Part shown: piece by piece, positions 1-7,958 of the stretch | Layout: each line of letters begins with the position of its first letter | Numbering within the stretch: position 1 is the stretch's first letter | Assembly: GCF_901827155.1 (NCBI RefSeq) | Contig: NZ_LR594659.1 | Coordinates: 2,852,001-2,916,000, forward strand | Length of the DNA: 64,000 nucleotides | Reading direction: 5' to 3' | Origin: Variovorax sp. PBL-H6 | GTDB taxonomy: Bacteria > Pseudomonadota > Gammaproteobacteria > Burkholderiales > Burkholderiaceae_C | Position numbers and translations under genes: made by a program | The notes under the pieces: generated by a model | What the model saw: the letters and a program-made list of their open reading frames with translations, nothing else | Told to the model about the DNA's origin: nothing | Database searches by the model: none

Positions 1-1533
1 CAGGAAGCCGGCGTCCATCCCTTCCAGCTCGTCGTGCTGCCGGACAGCACAGTCGGTGCGCCTGCCGCGGACAGCCGTGCGCTCACGACGGCACGTGACC
101 TGGCCGCCATCTTCCTGCCCCTCTTCCTGCTCGCCCTCGTGGTCTACACCATGCGCGACTCGATCGGCGGCGCAGCGAAGCTGGTCGAGAAGCCTGCCGG
201 CGTCGGCTTCGACGATGTGATTGGTGCTGGCGAGGCCAAGCATGCGCTGCAGGACATCGTCGATTACCTGAAGGACCCGAGCCGCTACCGCGCCATCGGT
301 GCGCGGGCACCATGCGGCGTGCTCCTGTTAGGGGGCCCGGGTGTCGGCAAGACCCTCCTGGCGAAGGCGCTGGCGGGCGAGTGCGGCGCAAACTTCATCG
401 CTACCAACGGCAGCGAATTCACGTCGAAGTTCTACGGCGTGGGCGTGCAAAAGGTCAAGAAGCTCTTCGAAACCGCACGCAAGAATGCGCCCTGCATCCT
501 GTTCATCGACGAGCTCGACGGCATCTCCAAGCGCACCTCGTCGGGCGCGGGGCCGGCCGAATCGGAAAGCAACCGCATCATCAACCAGCTGCTGGTCGAG
601 ATGGACGGGTTCGACGCGAACGAGGGCGTGATCGTGGTCGGCGCCACGAACCTGGAGGAGCATCTCGACGAGGCGCTGCTGCGCGAAGGCCGCTTCGACC
701 GACGTGTCCACGTCAGGCTGCCCGACGTGCGCGATCGCTGCGCGATCTTCAGGCTGTACACCGGCAAGCTGCGCACCGAAGGCGCAATCGACCACGAGCA
801 GCTCGCCCGACTGACCACCGGCCTGTCCCCGGCCACCATCGCGCACATCGTCAATCATTCCGCACTCGTGGCCGCGCGCGCAGGCAGTCGCGCTGTCGCG
901 ATGGGCCAGTTGATGGAAGCCATCGAGACGACGCGCATCGGCGAGCTCAACGGGGCCCAGCGCGCGCTGGGCGAGCGCGAGCGCCGCTACATCGCGGTGC
1001 ATGAAGCCGGGCATGCCCTGGTCTCGGCGGCGCTGGGCTACGGCAAGGTCGAGAAGGTCACCATCCTGCCGCGCGGCGGCGCGCTCGGAGTCACGCTCGT
1101 CACGCAGGAAGAGGACCAGACGCTCGTGCTCAGGAGCGACATGGAGAAGCACATCCAGATGCTGCTTGGCGGACGCAACGCCGAGCTGGCCGTTTTCGAC
1201 GAAGCATCGAGCGGGGCCAGCCAGGATCTCCAGCAGGCCTCCAGGCTGGCGCTCGACATGGTGGGGCGCTACGGTTTCGGCCAGGACGGCGCGCTCTTCA
1301 GCATAGGCGCGCTGCCGGCGCAGCACGCCTCACGACAGATCTCGGCCGCGGTGCGCCAGGCCAACCAGCTGCTCGAGGCGCTGAACCTTCAGTGCCAACA
1401 TGTTCTGCGCGCACATCGCCGGGCGCTGGACGCGTTGACCGAGGAGCTCCTGGCGCAAGAGACGGTGTCTGGCGACCGCGTGCTGGAACTGGTCGGTGCG
1501 CGTGGGCCGGTGCCAGTGGCGCTCGTGGCCTGA
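1..1533 (+). CDS. FtsH-like membrane AAA+ zinc metalloprotease (5' end outside window)
   Basis: The frame is open from base 1, so the true start lies upstream; the first start-like codon inside is GTG at 34. Visible parts, in order: one hydrophobic segment (about bases 100-160); a Walker A motif GGPGVGKT; Walker B ILFIDE; an arginine-finger region (GRFDRR); and the M41 zinc site HEAGH with a downstream GASQDL aspartate as third ligand. This is the FtsH order: membrane anchor, ATPase, then protease, which unfolds and degrades membrane and soluble proteins at the inner membrane. It departs from housekeeping FtsH in several motifs, for example KFYGVG at the pore loop and SGASQD around the zinc ligand, so I read it as a divergent paralogue. 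About 510 residues are visible against roughly 620-650 in the family. Confidence 0.85.
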   Translation, partial: QEAGVHPFQLVVLPDSTVGAPAADSRALTTARDLAAIFLPLFLLALVVYTMRDSIGGAAKLVEKPAGVGFDDVIGAGEAKHALQDIVDYLKDPSRYRAIGARAPCGVLLLGGPGVGKTLLAKALAGECGANFIATNGSEFTSKFYGVGVQKVKKLFETARKNAPCILFIDELDGISKRTSSGAGPAESESNRIINQLLVEMDGFDANEGVIVVGATNLEEHLDEALLREGRFDRRVHVRLPDVRDRCAIFRLYTGKLRTEGAIDHEQLARLTTGLSPATIAHIVNHSALVAARAGSRAVAMGQLMEAIETTRIGELNGAQRALGERERRYIAVHEAGHALVSAALGYGKVEKVTILPRGGALGVTLVTQEEDQTLVLRSDMEKHIQMLLGGRNAELAVFDEASSGASQDLQQASRLALDMVGRYGFGQDGALFSIGALPAQHASRQISAAVRQANQLLEALNLQCQHVLRAHRRALDALTEELLAQETVSGDRVLELVGARGPVPVALVA

Positions 1534-1647
1534 GTGCCTGGCCGACTGTCAAAAAACCTCGGGGAGATCATCGCAAGTCAGCTTGGCGCACAGGACCGCG
1601 TGCTATTCTTTTTCGGATCTGGGCACCTGTTCCAACAATCGTCGGCC

Positions 1648-2295
1648 ATGGCTTCACAACGACAAAAGCAGGCGGATCGTGTGCCGCGCACGCGCGTGGA
1701 CAAGTTCGCCGAACGGCGCGCCGAACTCGGCGAGGCCGCGCTGCAGACGCTGGCCGCGTTGGGCTATGCCCGCACCAGCCTGCGCGAGATCGCTCAGAAC
1801 TCGGAGTTCTCGCATGGCGTGCTTCACTACTACTTCAGCGACAAGGTCGACCTGATTGTCTGCAGCGTGCGCCAGTACAAGGCGCGGTGCGTCACCCGAT
1901 ACGACCGCGTGACCGCGGATGCCGCCAGTTACGACGAGATGATGGAAGGCTTCCTGCGCGCCCTGGGCAACACCCTGCGCGACGAGGCGCACATGCACCG
2001 GCTGTGGTACGACCTGCGCGCCCAGGCGCTGTTCGCGGACGCCTTTCGCGCCGACGTGGCCGCCATCGACAAGAGCCTGGAGAACATGGTCCTGCGCGTC
2101 ATGCGGCGCTTTTCGGCGCTGGCAGAGGTGCCGCTGGCGTTGTCGCCGTCGGTGCTCTACGCCTTGTTCGATGGGCTGTTCCAGCATTACCTGCTGCGTC
2201 ACCTGTCGGGCAGCGAGGATGCCGTCGAGGAATTGCGGGCGGATGCGCGCAGCGCGATCGACACGCTGTTCGGCGTAACCGCACACGCCGAGTAG
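1648..2295 (+). CDS. TetR/AcrR family transcriptional regulator
   Basis: The 215-residue product from ATG 1648 begins with a basic tail and a TetR-type helix-turn-helix: ALGYARTSLREIAQNS, then the recognition helix region GVLHYYFSDK. The rest is a helical ligand-binding and dimerisation domain. The frame is open back to a GTG at 1534 right after the protease stop, but that extension has no TetR similarity, so ATG 1648 is preferred; neither start has a clear Shine-Dalgarno sequence. It runs co-directionally after the FtsH-like gene and converges on the zinc-ribbon gene. Target and ligand cannot be told from the sequence. Confidence 0.85.
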   Translation: MASQRQKQADRVPRTRVDKFAERRAELGEAALQTLAALGYARTSLREIAQNSEFSHGVLHYYFSDKVDLIVCSVRQYKARCVTRYDRVTADAASYDEMMEGFLRALGNTLRDEAHMHRLWYDLRAQALFADAFRADVAAIDKSLENMVLRVMRRFSALAEVPLALSPSVLYALFDGLFQHYLLRHLSGSEDAVEELRADARSAIDTLFGVTAHAE

Positions 2296-2333
2296 GGCAG
2301 GGCAGGCACTCCTCAATTGGCTGTTACGGCCCG

Positions 2334-3065
2334 CTAGTACCCGAGCTGCAGCGGATTGCGCCGCGCCACGTCGCGGCGCGTCTGTTCGCGTACTGCATCG
2401 CAATGCGGGTGCCTGTAGTACTGTGCCTTGGCGCACTGGGCCGCCTCGCAGCGCGAGGCCGCGATGAAATTCAGATGCGCACAACCGGGTCGCGGGTCGG
2501 CCACGCTTGGGCGCGCCACGACCTTGCGCGACTCTTCCGTGCGCACGGTCTGCGAATCGTTGCCGCGGCGCGGCGGCGGCGTCACTTGCACCAGTTCGCC
2601 TTGCGCGGGCCCCGGGGCGACCAGGCTCTCGGCGGGGCCCAGCGCCTCCGCAGGGCGCACCGGTTCGGAAGGAGGAGGCCTCTCGTAGTCGGCGGGCGCG
2701 CTGGGCGTTGCCGCGACGTTTGCCCGCGCCTGCGGGATAGCCGCGGTGGCGATCGCCGGGGGCCGGCCGGGCGCGTGATTCGGCGGCACCTTGCGGGTCA
2801 CGTAGGCATACCAGCTGACGAAGGCCGTGGTGATCACCACGGACAGTACGGCGAAGCGGATCCAGAAAGCGCGCGTCTCGATCGGCAGCATGCCTGGCGT
2901 CGGCACGGCCGGGGGTGGCGGCGCGTGCGGGGTCCGCAGCGCCTTCATGCTCTGGAGTGCGGACGGGCCGGTGGCCGCGAAGGACGGCAGTTTCGCCGCG
3001 CAGCCCTTGCAGAACTTGGCGCTCTCGCGGTTCCCGGTTCCGCACTGGTCGCAGACCACCGGCAT
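2334..3065 (-). CDS. Zinc-ribbon, single-pass membrane protein of unknown function
   Basis: The 243-residue product starts with a four-cysteine zinc ribbon (CDQCG then CKGC about 12 residues later). A proline/alanine-rich stretch, one transmembrane segment (around residues 70-90), a long Pro/Ala-rich low-complexity region and a small cysteine-containing C-terminal domain (CAHLNF, CEAAQC, HPHCD) follow. The chosen ATG (3065-3063) sits 1 nt past the cbpM stop and has GGGAG about 8 nt upstream; a longer frame to 3125 lies inside cbpM and is rejected. It is the last gene of the phosphatase-cbpA-cbpM-zinc ribbon run. I do not recognise the family; location next to a DnaJ/modulator pair hints at protein quality control, which is inference. 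Confidence 0.7.
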   Translation of the reverse strand: MPVVCDQCGTGNRESAKFCKGCAAKLPSFAATGPSALQSMKALRTPHAPPPPAVPTPGMLPIETRAFWIRFAVLSVVITTAFVSWYAYVTRKVPPNHAPGRPPAIATAAIPQARANVAATPSAPADYERPPPSEPVRPAEALGPAESLVAPGPAQGELVQVTPPPRRGNDSQTVRTEESRKVVARPSVADPRPGCAHLNFIAASRCEAAQCAKAQYYRHPHCDAVREQTRRDVARRNPLQLGY

Positions 3066-3066
3066 G

Positions 3067-3390
3067 TCAGATCTCCCGGCCGAGGCCCCGCGCAGCCAGC
3101 AGGGCCTTGAGCCGTCGAACTTCATGCTCGAGATCGAGGATCAGCGCCGCGGCATCGAGTCCGACTCCGAAGTCGCGCTCCAGCCGGCGCGCATCGAGTG
3201 CGCATTGCAGGTCGGCGCTGTGGAAGCACCAGTCGTCCGGGCGTTCGGCGGGGCCGCGCACCTCGATGATGCCGACCTCGACGAGTTGAACGACCCACGC
3301 AATCTCGGCGCCGCAGGCATGCGCGAGCTCGCCGGCACGCAGCGGATGGGCATTGCCCAGAGGGATGGTGTCGAAAGATGGGCTGGCCAT
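3067..3390 (-). CDS. cbpM: CbpM-like chaperone modulator
   Basis: The 107-residue protein begins with a MerR-like helical region (LAHACGAEIAWVVQLVEVGI) and ends in a coiled-coil-like segment (LILDLEHEVRRLKALL). Size, layout and position 4 nt after a DnaJ-type gene match the CbpM family, which binds the J domain of CbpA and inhibits its co-chaperone and DNA-binding activities. The ATG at 3390 has GGGAG about 9 nt upstream. It is nearly contiguous with cbpA upstream and the zinc-ribbon gene downstream, so all are probably on one transcript. Confidence 0.85.
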   Translation of the reverse strand: MASPSFDTIPLGNAHPLRAGELAHACGAEIAWVVQLVEVGIIEVRGPAERPDDWCFHSADLQCALDARRLERDFGVGLDAAALILDLEHEVRRLKALLAARGLGREI

Positions 3391-3394
3391 GACG

Positions 3395-4366
3395 TCAGAC
3401 TCCCAGATGACGGCGCGGATCGAAAGGGGCGGCCTGTGCCAACTGCTCGTAGGCTTTGCGCGCGACTTCGGTCTGGGCTGGCGGCAGCGCGATCTCCAGC
3501 AGCAGGTACAGGTTGCCAGGCGGCTGGCCGGGCAGGCCGCGCTCCTTCAGCCGCAGCTTGAGGCCGTTGCGGGCGCCGGGCGGCACCGTGACCTCGACGA
3601 TGCCTCCGCCGGGCGTGGGCACCTTCACCTGTGCGCCGAGCGCGCCTTCGGTCGGCGTGACCGGCAGCGTCATGTACAGGTCGCGTCCCTCGATGCGATA
3701 AAGCGTGTGCGGCGCGATGCGCACCTCGAGGTACAGGTCGCCCGCCGGTTCGCCGCCATGCCCCGGCATGCCCTGGCCGGCGAGCCGGATGTACTGGCCG
3801 GGATGCACGCCGGGCGGGATCTTCACGGCGAGCGTCCGGGTGTTCCATTGGGGGCGGCCCTGGTCGTCGAGCTCCTGCGATCGCAGGGTAATCTCGCGCT
3901 CAGCGCCTTTCAGGGCATCTTCCAGCGTGATCTCGATCGCCGCGTGGTGGTCCTCGCCCCGTGCCCGGTATTGACGGCGCTGGGCGCCGCGGCGCTCGGC
4001 GGCGCCGAAGACCGACGAGAAGAACTCGCTGAACTCGGCATGGTCTGCCGGCCCCTGCCCCGGCCCGCGGTGGAACTCGAAGCCCTCGTCCCAGCCCGGC
4101 GGCGGCTGGAAGCCATCGCCGGCGCCAGCGCCCGCCTGGTGGCCTCGAGCGACCTGATCTGCCAGTGCGTCGTAGGCGGCGCGCTTCTCCTTGTCGCGCA
4201 GCACGTCGTTCGCCTCGTTGATCTCGCGCATGCGCCGCTCAGCGTCAGGCTCCTTGCTGACGTCCGGGTGGTACTTCCGCGCGAGCCTGCGGTAGGCCTT
4301 GCGGATGTCCTCTTCCGTCGCGCCGCGCTCGACCCCGAGCGCTTGGTAATAGTTCTTGAAGTCCAT
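3395..4366 (-). CDS. cbpA: CbpA-type DnaJ co-chaperone (curved-DNA-binding protein)
   Basis: The 323-residue protein opens with a J domain (residues 1-70) with the HPD motif at residues 33-35, needed to stimulate DnaK ATPase. A Gly/Pro-rich linker and two DnaJ-type beta-sandwich C-terminal domains follow ([13 protein letters not shown], then [17 protein letters not shown]). It lacks the four-repeat zinc finger of DnaJ, which is the CbpA arrangement. The start MDFKNYYQ at 4366 matches family starts; the frame is open 28 codons further upstream into non-homologous sequence. It sits between the phosphatase gene (29 nt upstream) and cbpM (4 nt downstream), the standard cbpA-cbpM pairing. Confidence 0.93.
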   Translation of the reverse strand: MDFKNYYQALGVERGATEEDIRKAYRRLARKYHPDVSKEPDAERRMREINEANDVLRDKEKRAAYDALADQVARGHQAGAGAGDGFQPPPGWDEGFEFHRGPGQGPADHAEFSEFFSSVFGAAERRGAQRRQYRARGEDHHAAIEITLEDALKGAEREITLRSQELDDQGRPQWNTRTLAVKIPPGVHPGQYIRLAGQGMPGHGGEPAGDLYLEVRIAPHTLYRIEGRDLYMTLPVTPTEGALGAQVKVPTPGGGIVEVTVPPGARNGLKLRLKERGLPGQPPGNLYLLLEIALPPAQTEVARKAYEQLAQAAPFDPRRHLGV

Positions 4367-4395
4367 GGGCAAATTCGGGCGGCTTCGGGAGCCGT

Positions 4396-5010
4396 TCAGG
4401 CCAACGCGGCCCCACCATCCGAATGGTGCAGGAGCGGCCTCACCGTCCATGTAGGACCGCTTCGCTCGAAGCGCAAGGGCTGCGCGTTGCCGAGCACGCT
4501 GCGCTCCGGCGCAATGCCGAGCGCCGCCACCAGCACGTGGAGCGAGCCGCCATGGGCCACGATCAGCACCGGCGCTGGGTGGGCGAGCGCCGCCTCCAGC
4601 GCGGCCCGCTTGCGCAGGACGAACTCGGCCAGCGTTTCGCCGCCTTCGGGTTCGCAGGCCCAGTCCAGTTCGGCCGAGGAAGTCCCGATGAGGGCGCCGA
4701 AGTTGCGCTCTCGCAGGCTCTCGAAGTGCAGTGGAGCGATGCCCAGGCCGGCCGCGACCGTGTGAGCCGTGTCGAAGGCGCGCCGGGCGTCACTGCAGAC
4801 CACGCTGCGGATCGGCTCGCCCGCCAGCCGCTCGGCAGCGCGCGCCGCCTGCTGCAGGCCGAGCGTGCTCAGCGGAGCGTCGACGGCCTGGAAGATCCGC
4901 TGTGCATTGCCTGCGGTCTGGCCGTGGCGCAGGAAGTAGAAGTGGTTGCAAGCCGGCAGCAACGGCAGGGCTGCGGCCAGTTCGATCAGTCGGGCAAGGC
5001 CGTCTTGCAT
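4396..5010 (-). CDS. Histidine phosphatase family (phosphoglycerate mutase-like) protein
   Basis: The 204-residue protein has the family signature LRHGQTAGN near residue 27, whose histidine becomes phosphorylated, a conserved LRERNFG segment and the second catalytic histidine in IVAHGG. Members dephosphorylate small phosphate esters such as alpha-ribazole phosphate or phosphoglycerate; the substrate here is unknown. ATG 5010 has GAGG about 7 nt upstream and is the natural family start. The frame stays open to an ATG at 5157, giving a 49-residue extension whose first 11 residues copy the N-terminus of the neighbouring LuxR-type regulators, so an extended product from that promoter is possible. 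Confidence 0.88.
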   Translation of the reverse strand: MQDGLARLIELAAALPLLPACNHFYFLRHGQTAGNAQRIFQAVDAPLSTLGLQQAARAAERLAGEPIRSVVCSDARRAFDTAHTVAAGLGIAPLHFESLRERNFGALIGTSSAELDWACEPEGGETLAEFVLRKRAALEAALAHPAPVLIVAHGGSLHVLVAALGIAPERSVLGNAQPLRFERSGPTWTVRPLLHHSDGGAALA

Positions 5011-5124
5011 GCATATCCTCGATAACCGAGTAGAAGGGGAGCGCCGATCCGCTGGGCCTCCATGGCGGCACTGGGGAAGGGCAGGGGGTGCCACTGCTGC
5101 GCCGGCACCTCGTTGAGGTGGAGA

Positions 5125-5157
5125 GATCTTCGCTCTTGCAAGGCTTGCGGATGGCAT
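5125..5157 (-). pseudogene. Relic N-terminus of a fifth LAL/LuxR regulator
   Basis: The 11 codons from ATG 5157 encode MPSASLARAKI, against MQSASLARAKI at the start of all four intact regulators. Most of the seven or so base differences are synonymous. After that the similarity stops and the frame runs in unrelated sequence into the phosphatase gene. A TATAGT element 10 nt before this ATG matches that of the intact copies. I read it as the stump of a deleted array member that kept its promoter and start. Confidence 0.7.
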
Positions 5158-5167
5158 CGGAAGCAGG

Positions 5168-5173
5168 ACTATA
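5168..5173 (-). promoter_or_regulatory. TATAGT -10-like element of the regulator relic
   Basis: On the minus strand TATAGT ends 10 nt before the ATG at 5157. An adjoining GCAGGGCT octamer (5173-5180) is repeated 34 nt further upstream at 5207-5214. The same layout recurs before the regulator that starts at 10601. Confidence 0.5.
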
Positions 5174-5202
5174 GCCCTGCAGGCACTCGCTTGTGATACG
5201 GG

Positions 5203-7878
5203 TTACAGCCCTGCGACAGCGCCAGGAAATTGGCTGAAGCGCGCGCGATACCAGTTGGCAGCCTGCATGCGCGAGGCCATGTCGAGCCGATCGAGAATGC
5301 TGGCGACGTGCCGCTTGATGGTGTGCGGGCTCAGGTCCAGGGTGCGTGCGATCAGCTTGTTGCTTTGGCCGTCGGTCAGCAGGGCAAGAACCTCGAGTTC
5401 CCGGCCGGTAAGGCCCGCATCGTGCCGCGTGCTCGCAGCAGGCAGTTCCTCCTGCGCGCCGGCCTTGAACCGCCTCGCGGTCTCCTTCCATTGACGCAAG
5501 ATGGCCACTCGTTGCTTGGGCGCTGCACTTCTCCAAGGGGCGAGCGACAGCTTGGTGAGCACCTGCGCGCCCATGAACAGGGCCTGCCCGACATTGCCGC
5601 TGCGCTCGATGCGCTCGATGAAGGGCTCCAGCGCCTGCCAGGCTGCTGCCGGCGAACCATCGGCGAGCTCGGCGAGGGCAAGACGGGTCCGGACCGTGCC
5701 ATCGACAAAGAGCGTATCGAGTACCGCCGAGCGCTCCACCAGGGCGCGAAGCCCGGTCAGGGCCTCGCCGAGGCGTCCGTCCTGAAAAGCCAGTTGCGCG
5801 TCGAAGCTGTGGATGAGCATCTGCACGTCCGGCTTTTCATTGCCGACCGCAAGTCGCAGCGTGGGCAAGTGCATGCGCACGGTCGGCCAGTCCTCGACGG
5901 CCGCAGAGGCCACGATGATCACGATGAGGTACACCAGCGGGAGATGGCTGGAGCGATCGAGCAAGGAGATATGGCTGGCCATGGCCTGGCACGTCTGGCG
6001 CACAGGCTCCCTCTCATCGCACGTCACCTGGTAGACGGCCTTCAATGACAGCAGCCGCATGCGCAAGCCTGCTGGCTGGCCCAGCCAGCGAGAGTCTTCT
6101 TCGATTCTCTGGAGTGCTGCCTCGGTTTCGGAGACCTTGCCTTGCCAGAGGACCAGCCAGGCCTCCATCAGGTTCGCTGTGGCTTGCAGAGACCAGCGCC
6201 CTTCGCCAGTGGCTGCTCTGGCGCCGTTGATCATGCGCTGGAGCTGCGCACTCACGCCCAGGCGGCTGATGAACGTATTGACGCGGGTCATGCAGCGAAA
6301 CCACAGTTCGGCACTCCCTCCTTGCTCCAGCAGGTCGATCACCTTCGCAAGGCGGTGGCCGGGTCCCTCGACCGGCCCGTGGTAGCCCTCGTACCAGAAT
6401 CCGAGAAGCTCGCTGAGCGTTTGGGTTTCGAGGTCCATGGGCCCGGAGCGGACCGCCCGGCTCAGGCTCAGGGCCTCTTGCGTGAAGCCGCCGAAGAACA
6501 TGGCCAGCGCCTGCATCGCCCGCGCCCGTTGCGCGTCGTGGTGCCTCCCCAACGCATCGAAGCCGGCTGCGGCCTGCTCCATATACGACCGTGCCGTGGC
6601 GTACTCGAATCGCGGCCATGCGCACCAGCCTCGGACATAGGCCAGCACGGGCGACTGGGCCTGGATGTCGGCCGGAAATTGCTCGACGAGGCGAATCACC
6701 TGGGCGCCTTCATCGCGGGCCAGCATGTCTGCTGTTGCATTGGCCAGGCACTGCTCAGCCTCTTCCCAGGCGCCGGCACGCAGGTACAGGTGCGTGCCGC
6801 GCAGCGGGTCTGCTTCGCCCTGCGCCGCGCGGCGCAGCAGCATTGCTACTTCTCCGGGGTGGACCGTGCGCAGGCGTTGTTCCAGAAAGTCGCGAAACAG
6901 ATCGTGCAGGCGCAGCGTCAGCTCCTCGCTGTCGAGCACGGAGCTGAACAGGCGGCGGCGCCCGATTTCATCCAGCCATTGGGCCGCCCGCGGGTTGCCG
7001 CTGATCTTTTCGCAGCGCGTCACCGTGAGTTCGGACAGCAACGAGCAGCGAAGCAGAAATTCCTGCAGCTCGCCCGGCAGATCGTCGAGGACTTCGCTGG
7101 CCAGGTATTCGAACAGGTGGCGGCGGCTGTGCCGCGCGCTCGCCGGCGCCGTGGCGGCCGAGCGTTCCGATGCTGCGAGGCTCAGGCTGAGCCCGGCGGC
7201 CCAGCCCTGGGTACGTTCGTGCAGGCGCCAGGCTTGCTCCTGGTCTTCTGCGCCGGTGGCATGGCGCCATAGGTCCTCCACTTCCTTCCTCGAAAAGCTC
7301 AAGGCGGATTCATCGAACTCGGCCAGTTCGCGCCGCGCCCGCCATCGGCCCAGCGCCAGCGGCGGCTCCACGCGCGTCGCAATCACGAGCGTCCAGTTCT
7401 GCGGCAGGCCTTCCAGAAGCTGATTCAGGAAGTCGAAGACGCGTGCGTCCGCGACGGCATGCAGGTCATCCAGCACGAGCACGCCGCCGTCCGGCGCGTC
7501 GGTGGCTTCGAGGGTGCCGAGCAAGGCAGGCACTGCGTCCCGCAGGCGGCCTTGATCCGCCAGCGCAAGCAAGGCCTCCGGCGCCACGCGCCACGGTGGA
7601 TCCAGCGGCTCCAGCGCCTCGATCAGGTGGGCCAGGAGCCGCTGGAGATCGTCGTCCTCGTCGGCGGTGAGCCAGGCAATCGCACGGCCCGCCGGAAGCG
7701 CCTGCAACTGTCGCGACAGCGCGGCCGTCTTGCCATAACCCGCCGGCGCCACCAGAAGCACCAGCCGCCGGCTCGCCAGCGCGTCGCCAAGCCGCTGTTC
7801 GAGCTCGCCGCGTTCGATCAGGCCGCCGCGGAAACGGGGTGTCTGGATCTTGGCTCTGGCGAGACTGGCGGACTGCAT
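5203..7878 (-). CDS. LAL-type (MalT-like) LuxR family ATP-binding regulator, copy 1
   Basis: The 891-residue protein has an N-terminal STAND-type P-loop ATPase (Walker A APAGYGKTA at residues 44-52; Walker B VLVLDDLH near 135), a long helical-repeat middle typical of MalT sensor domains, and a C-terminal LuxR helix-turn-helix (LTGRELEVLALLTDGQ, then SPHTIKRHVASILDRL). LAL regulators bind an inducer and ATP, oligomerise and activate transcription. This is the last of four tandem same-strand copies; it ends in a short extension (SQFPGAVAGL) not shared by the others. No Shine-Dalgarno sequence precedes ATG 7878; a GATAGT hexamer lies 11 nt upstream. Inducer and targets are unknown. Confidence 0.92.
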   Translation of the reverse strand: MQSASLARAKIQTPRFRGGLIERGELEQRLGDALASRRLVLLVAPAGYGKTAALSRQLQALPAGRAIAWLTADEDDDLQRLLAHLIEALEPLDPPWRVAPEALLALADQGRLRDAVPALLGTLEATDAPDGGVLVLDDLHAVADARVFDFLNQLLEGLPQNWTLVIATRVEPPLALGRWRARRELAEFDESALSFSRKEVEDLWRHATGAEDQEQAWRLHERTQGWAAGLSLSLAASERSAATAPASARHSRRHLFEYLASEVLDDLPGELQEFLLRCSLLSELTVTRCEKISGNPRAAQWLDEIGRRRLFSSVLDSEELTLRLHDLFRDFLEQRLRTVHPGEVAMLLRRAAQGEADPLRGTHLYLRAGAWEEAEQCLANATADMLARDEGAQVIRLVEQFPADIQAQSPVLAYVRGWCAWPRFEYATARSYMEQAAAGFDALGRHHDAQRARAMQALAMFFGGFTQEALSLSRAVRSGPMDLETQTLSELLGFWYEGYHGPVEGPGHRLAKVIDLLEQGGSAELWFRCMTRVNTFISRLGVSAQLQRMINGARAATGEGRWSLQATANLMEAWLVLWQGKVSETEAALQRIEEDSRWLGQPAGLRMRLLSLKAVYQVTCDEREPVRQTCQAMASHISLLDRSSHLPLVYLIVIIVASAAVEDWPTVRMHLPTLRLAVGNEKPDVQMLIHSFDAQLAFQDGRLGEALTGLRALVERSAVLDTLFVDGTVRTRLALAELADGSPAAAWQALEPFIERIERSGNVGQALFMGAQVLTKLSLAPWRSAAPKQRVAILRQWKETARRFKAGAQEELPAASTRHDAGLTGRELEVLALLTDGQSNKLIARTLDLSPHTIKRHVASILDRLDMASRMQAANWYRARFSQFPGAVAGL

Positions 7879-7889
7879 ATCGAAAACTG

Positions 7890-7895
7890 ACTATC
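7890..7895 (-). promoter_or_regulatory. GATAGT -10-like element before LAL copy 1
   Basis: On the minus strand GATAGT ends 11 nt before ATG 7878. About 18 nt further upstream, GGGCTATCGTCTTGC resembles the GGGCTATAGTCTTGC before copy 2 and is followed by a two-codon ORF (ATG GGA TAG). It is unclear which of the two is the functional -10. Confidence 0.35.
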
Positions 7896-7958
7896 CCATG
7901 ATGCCTGCAAGACGATAGCCCGGCCTTCTGCAGAGACTCGAGCAGCAACGCCGTGGGT

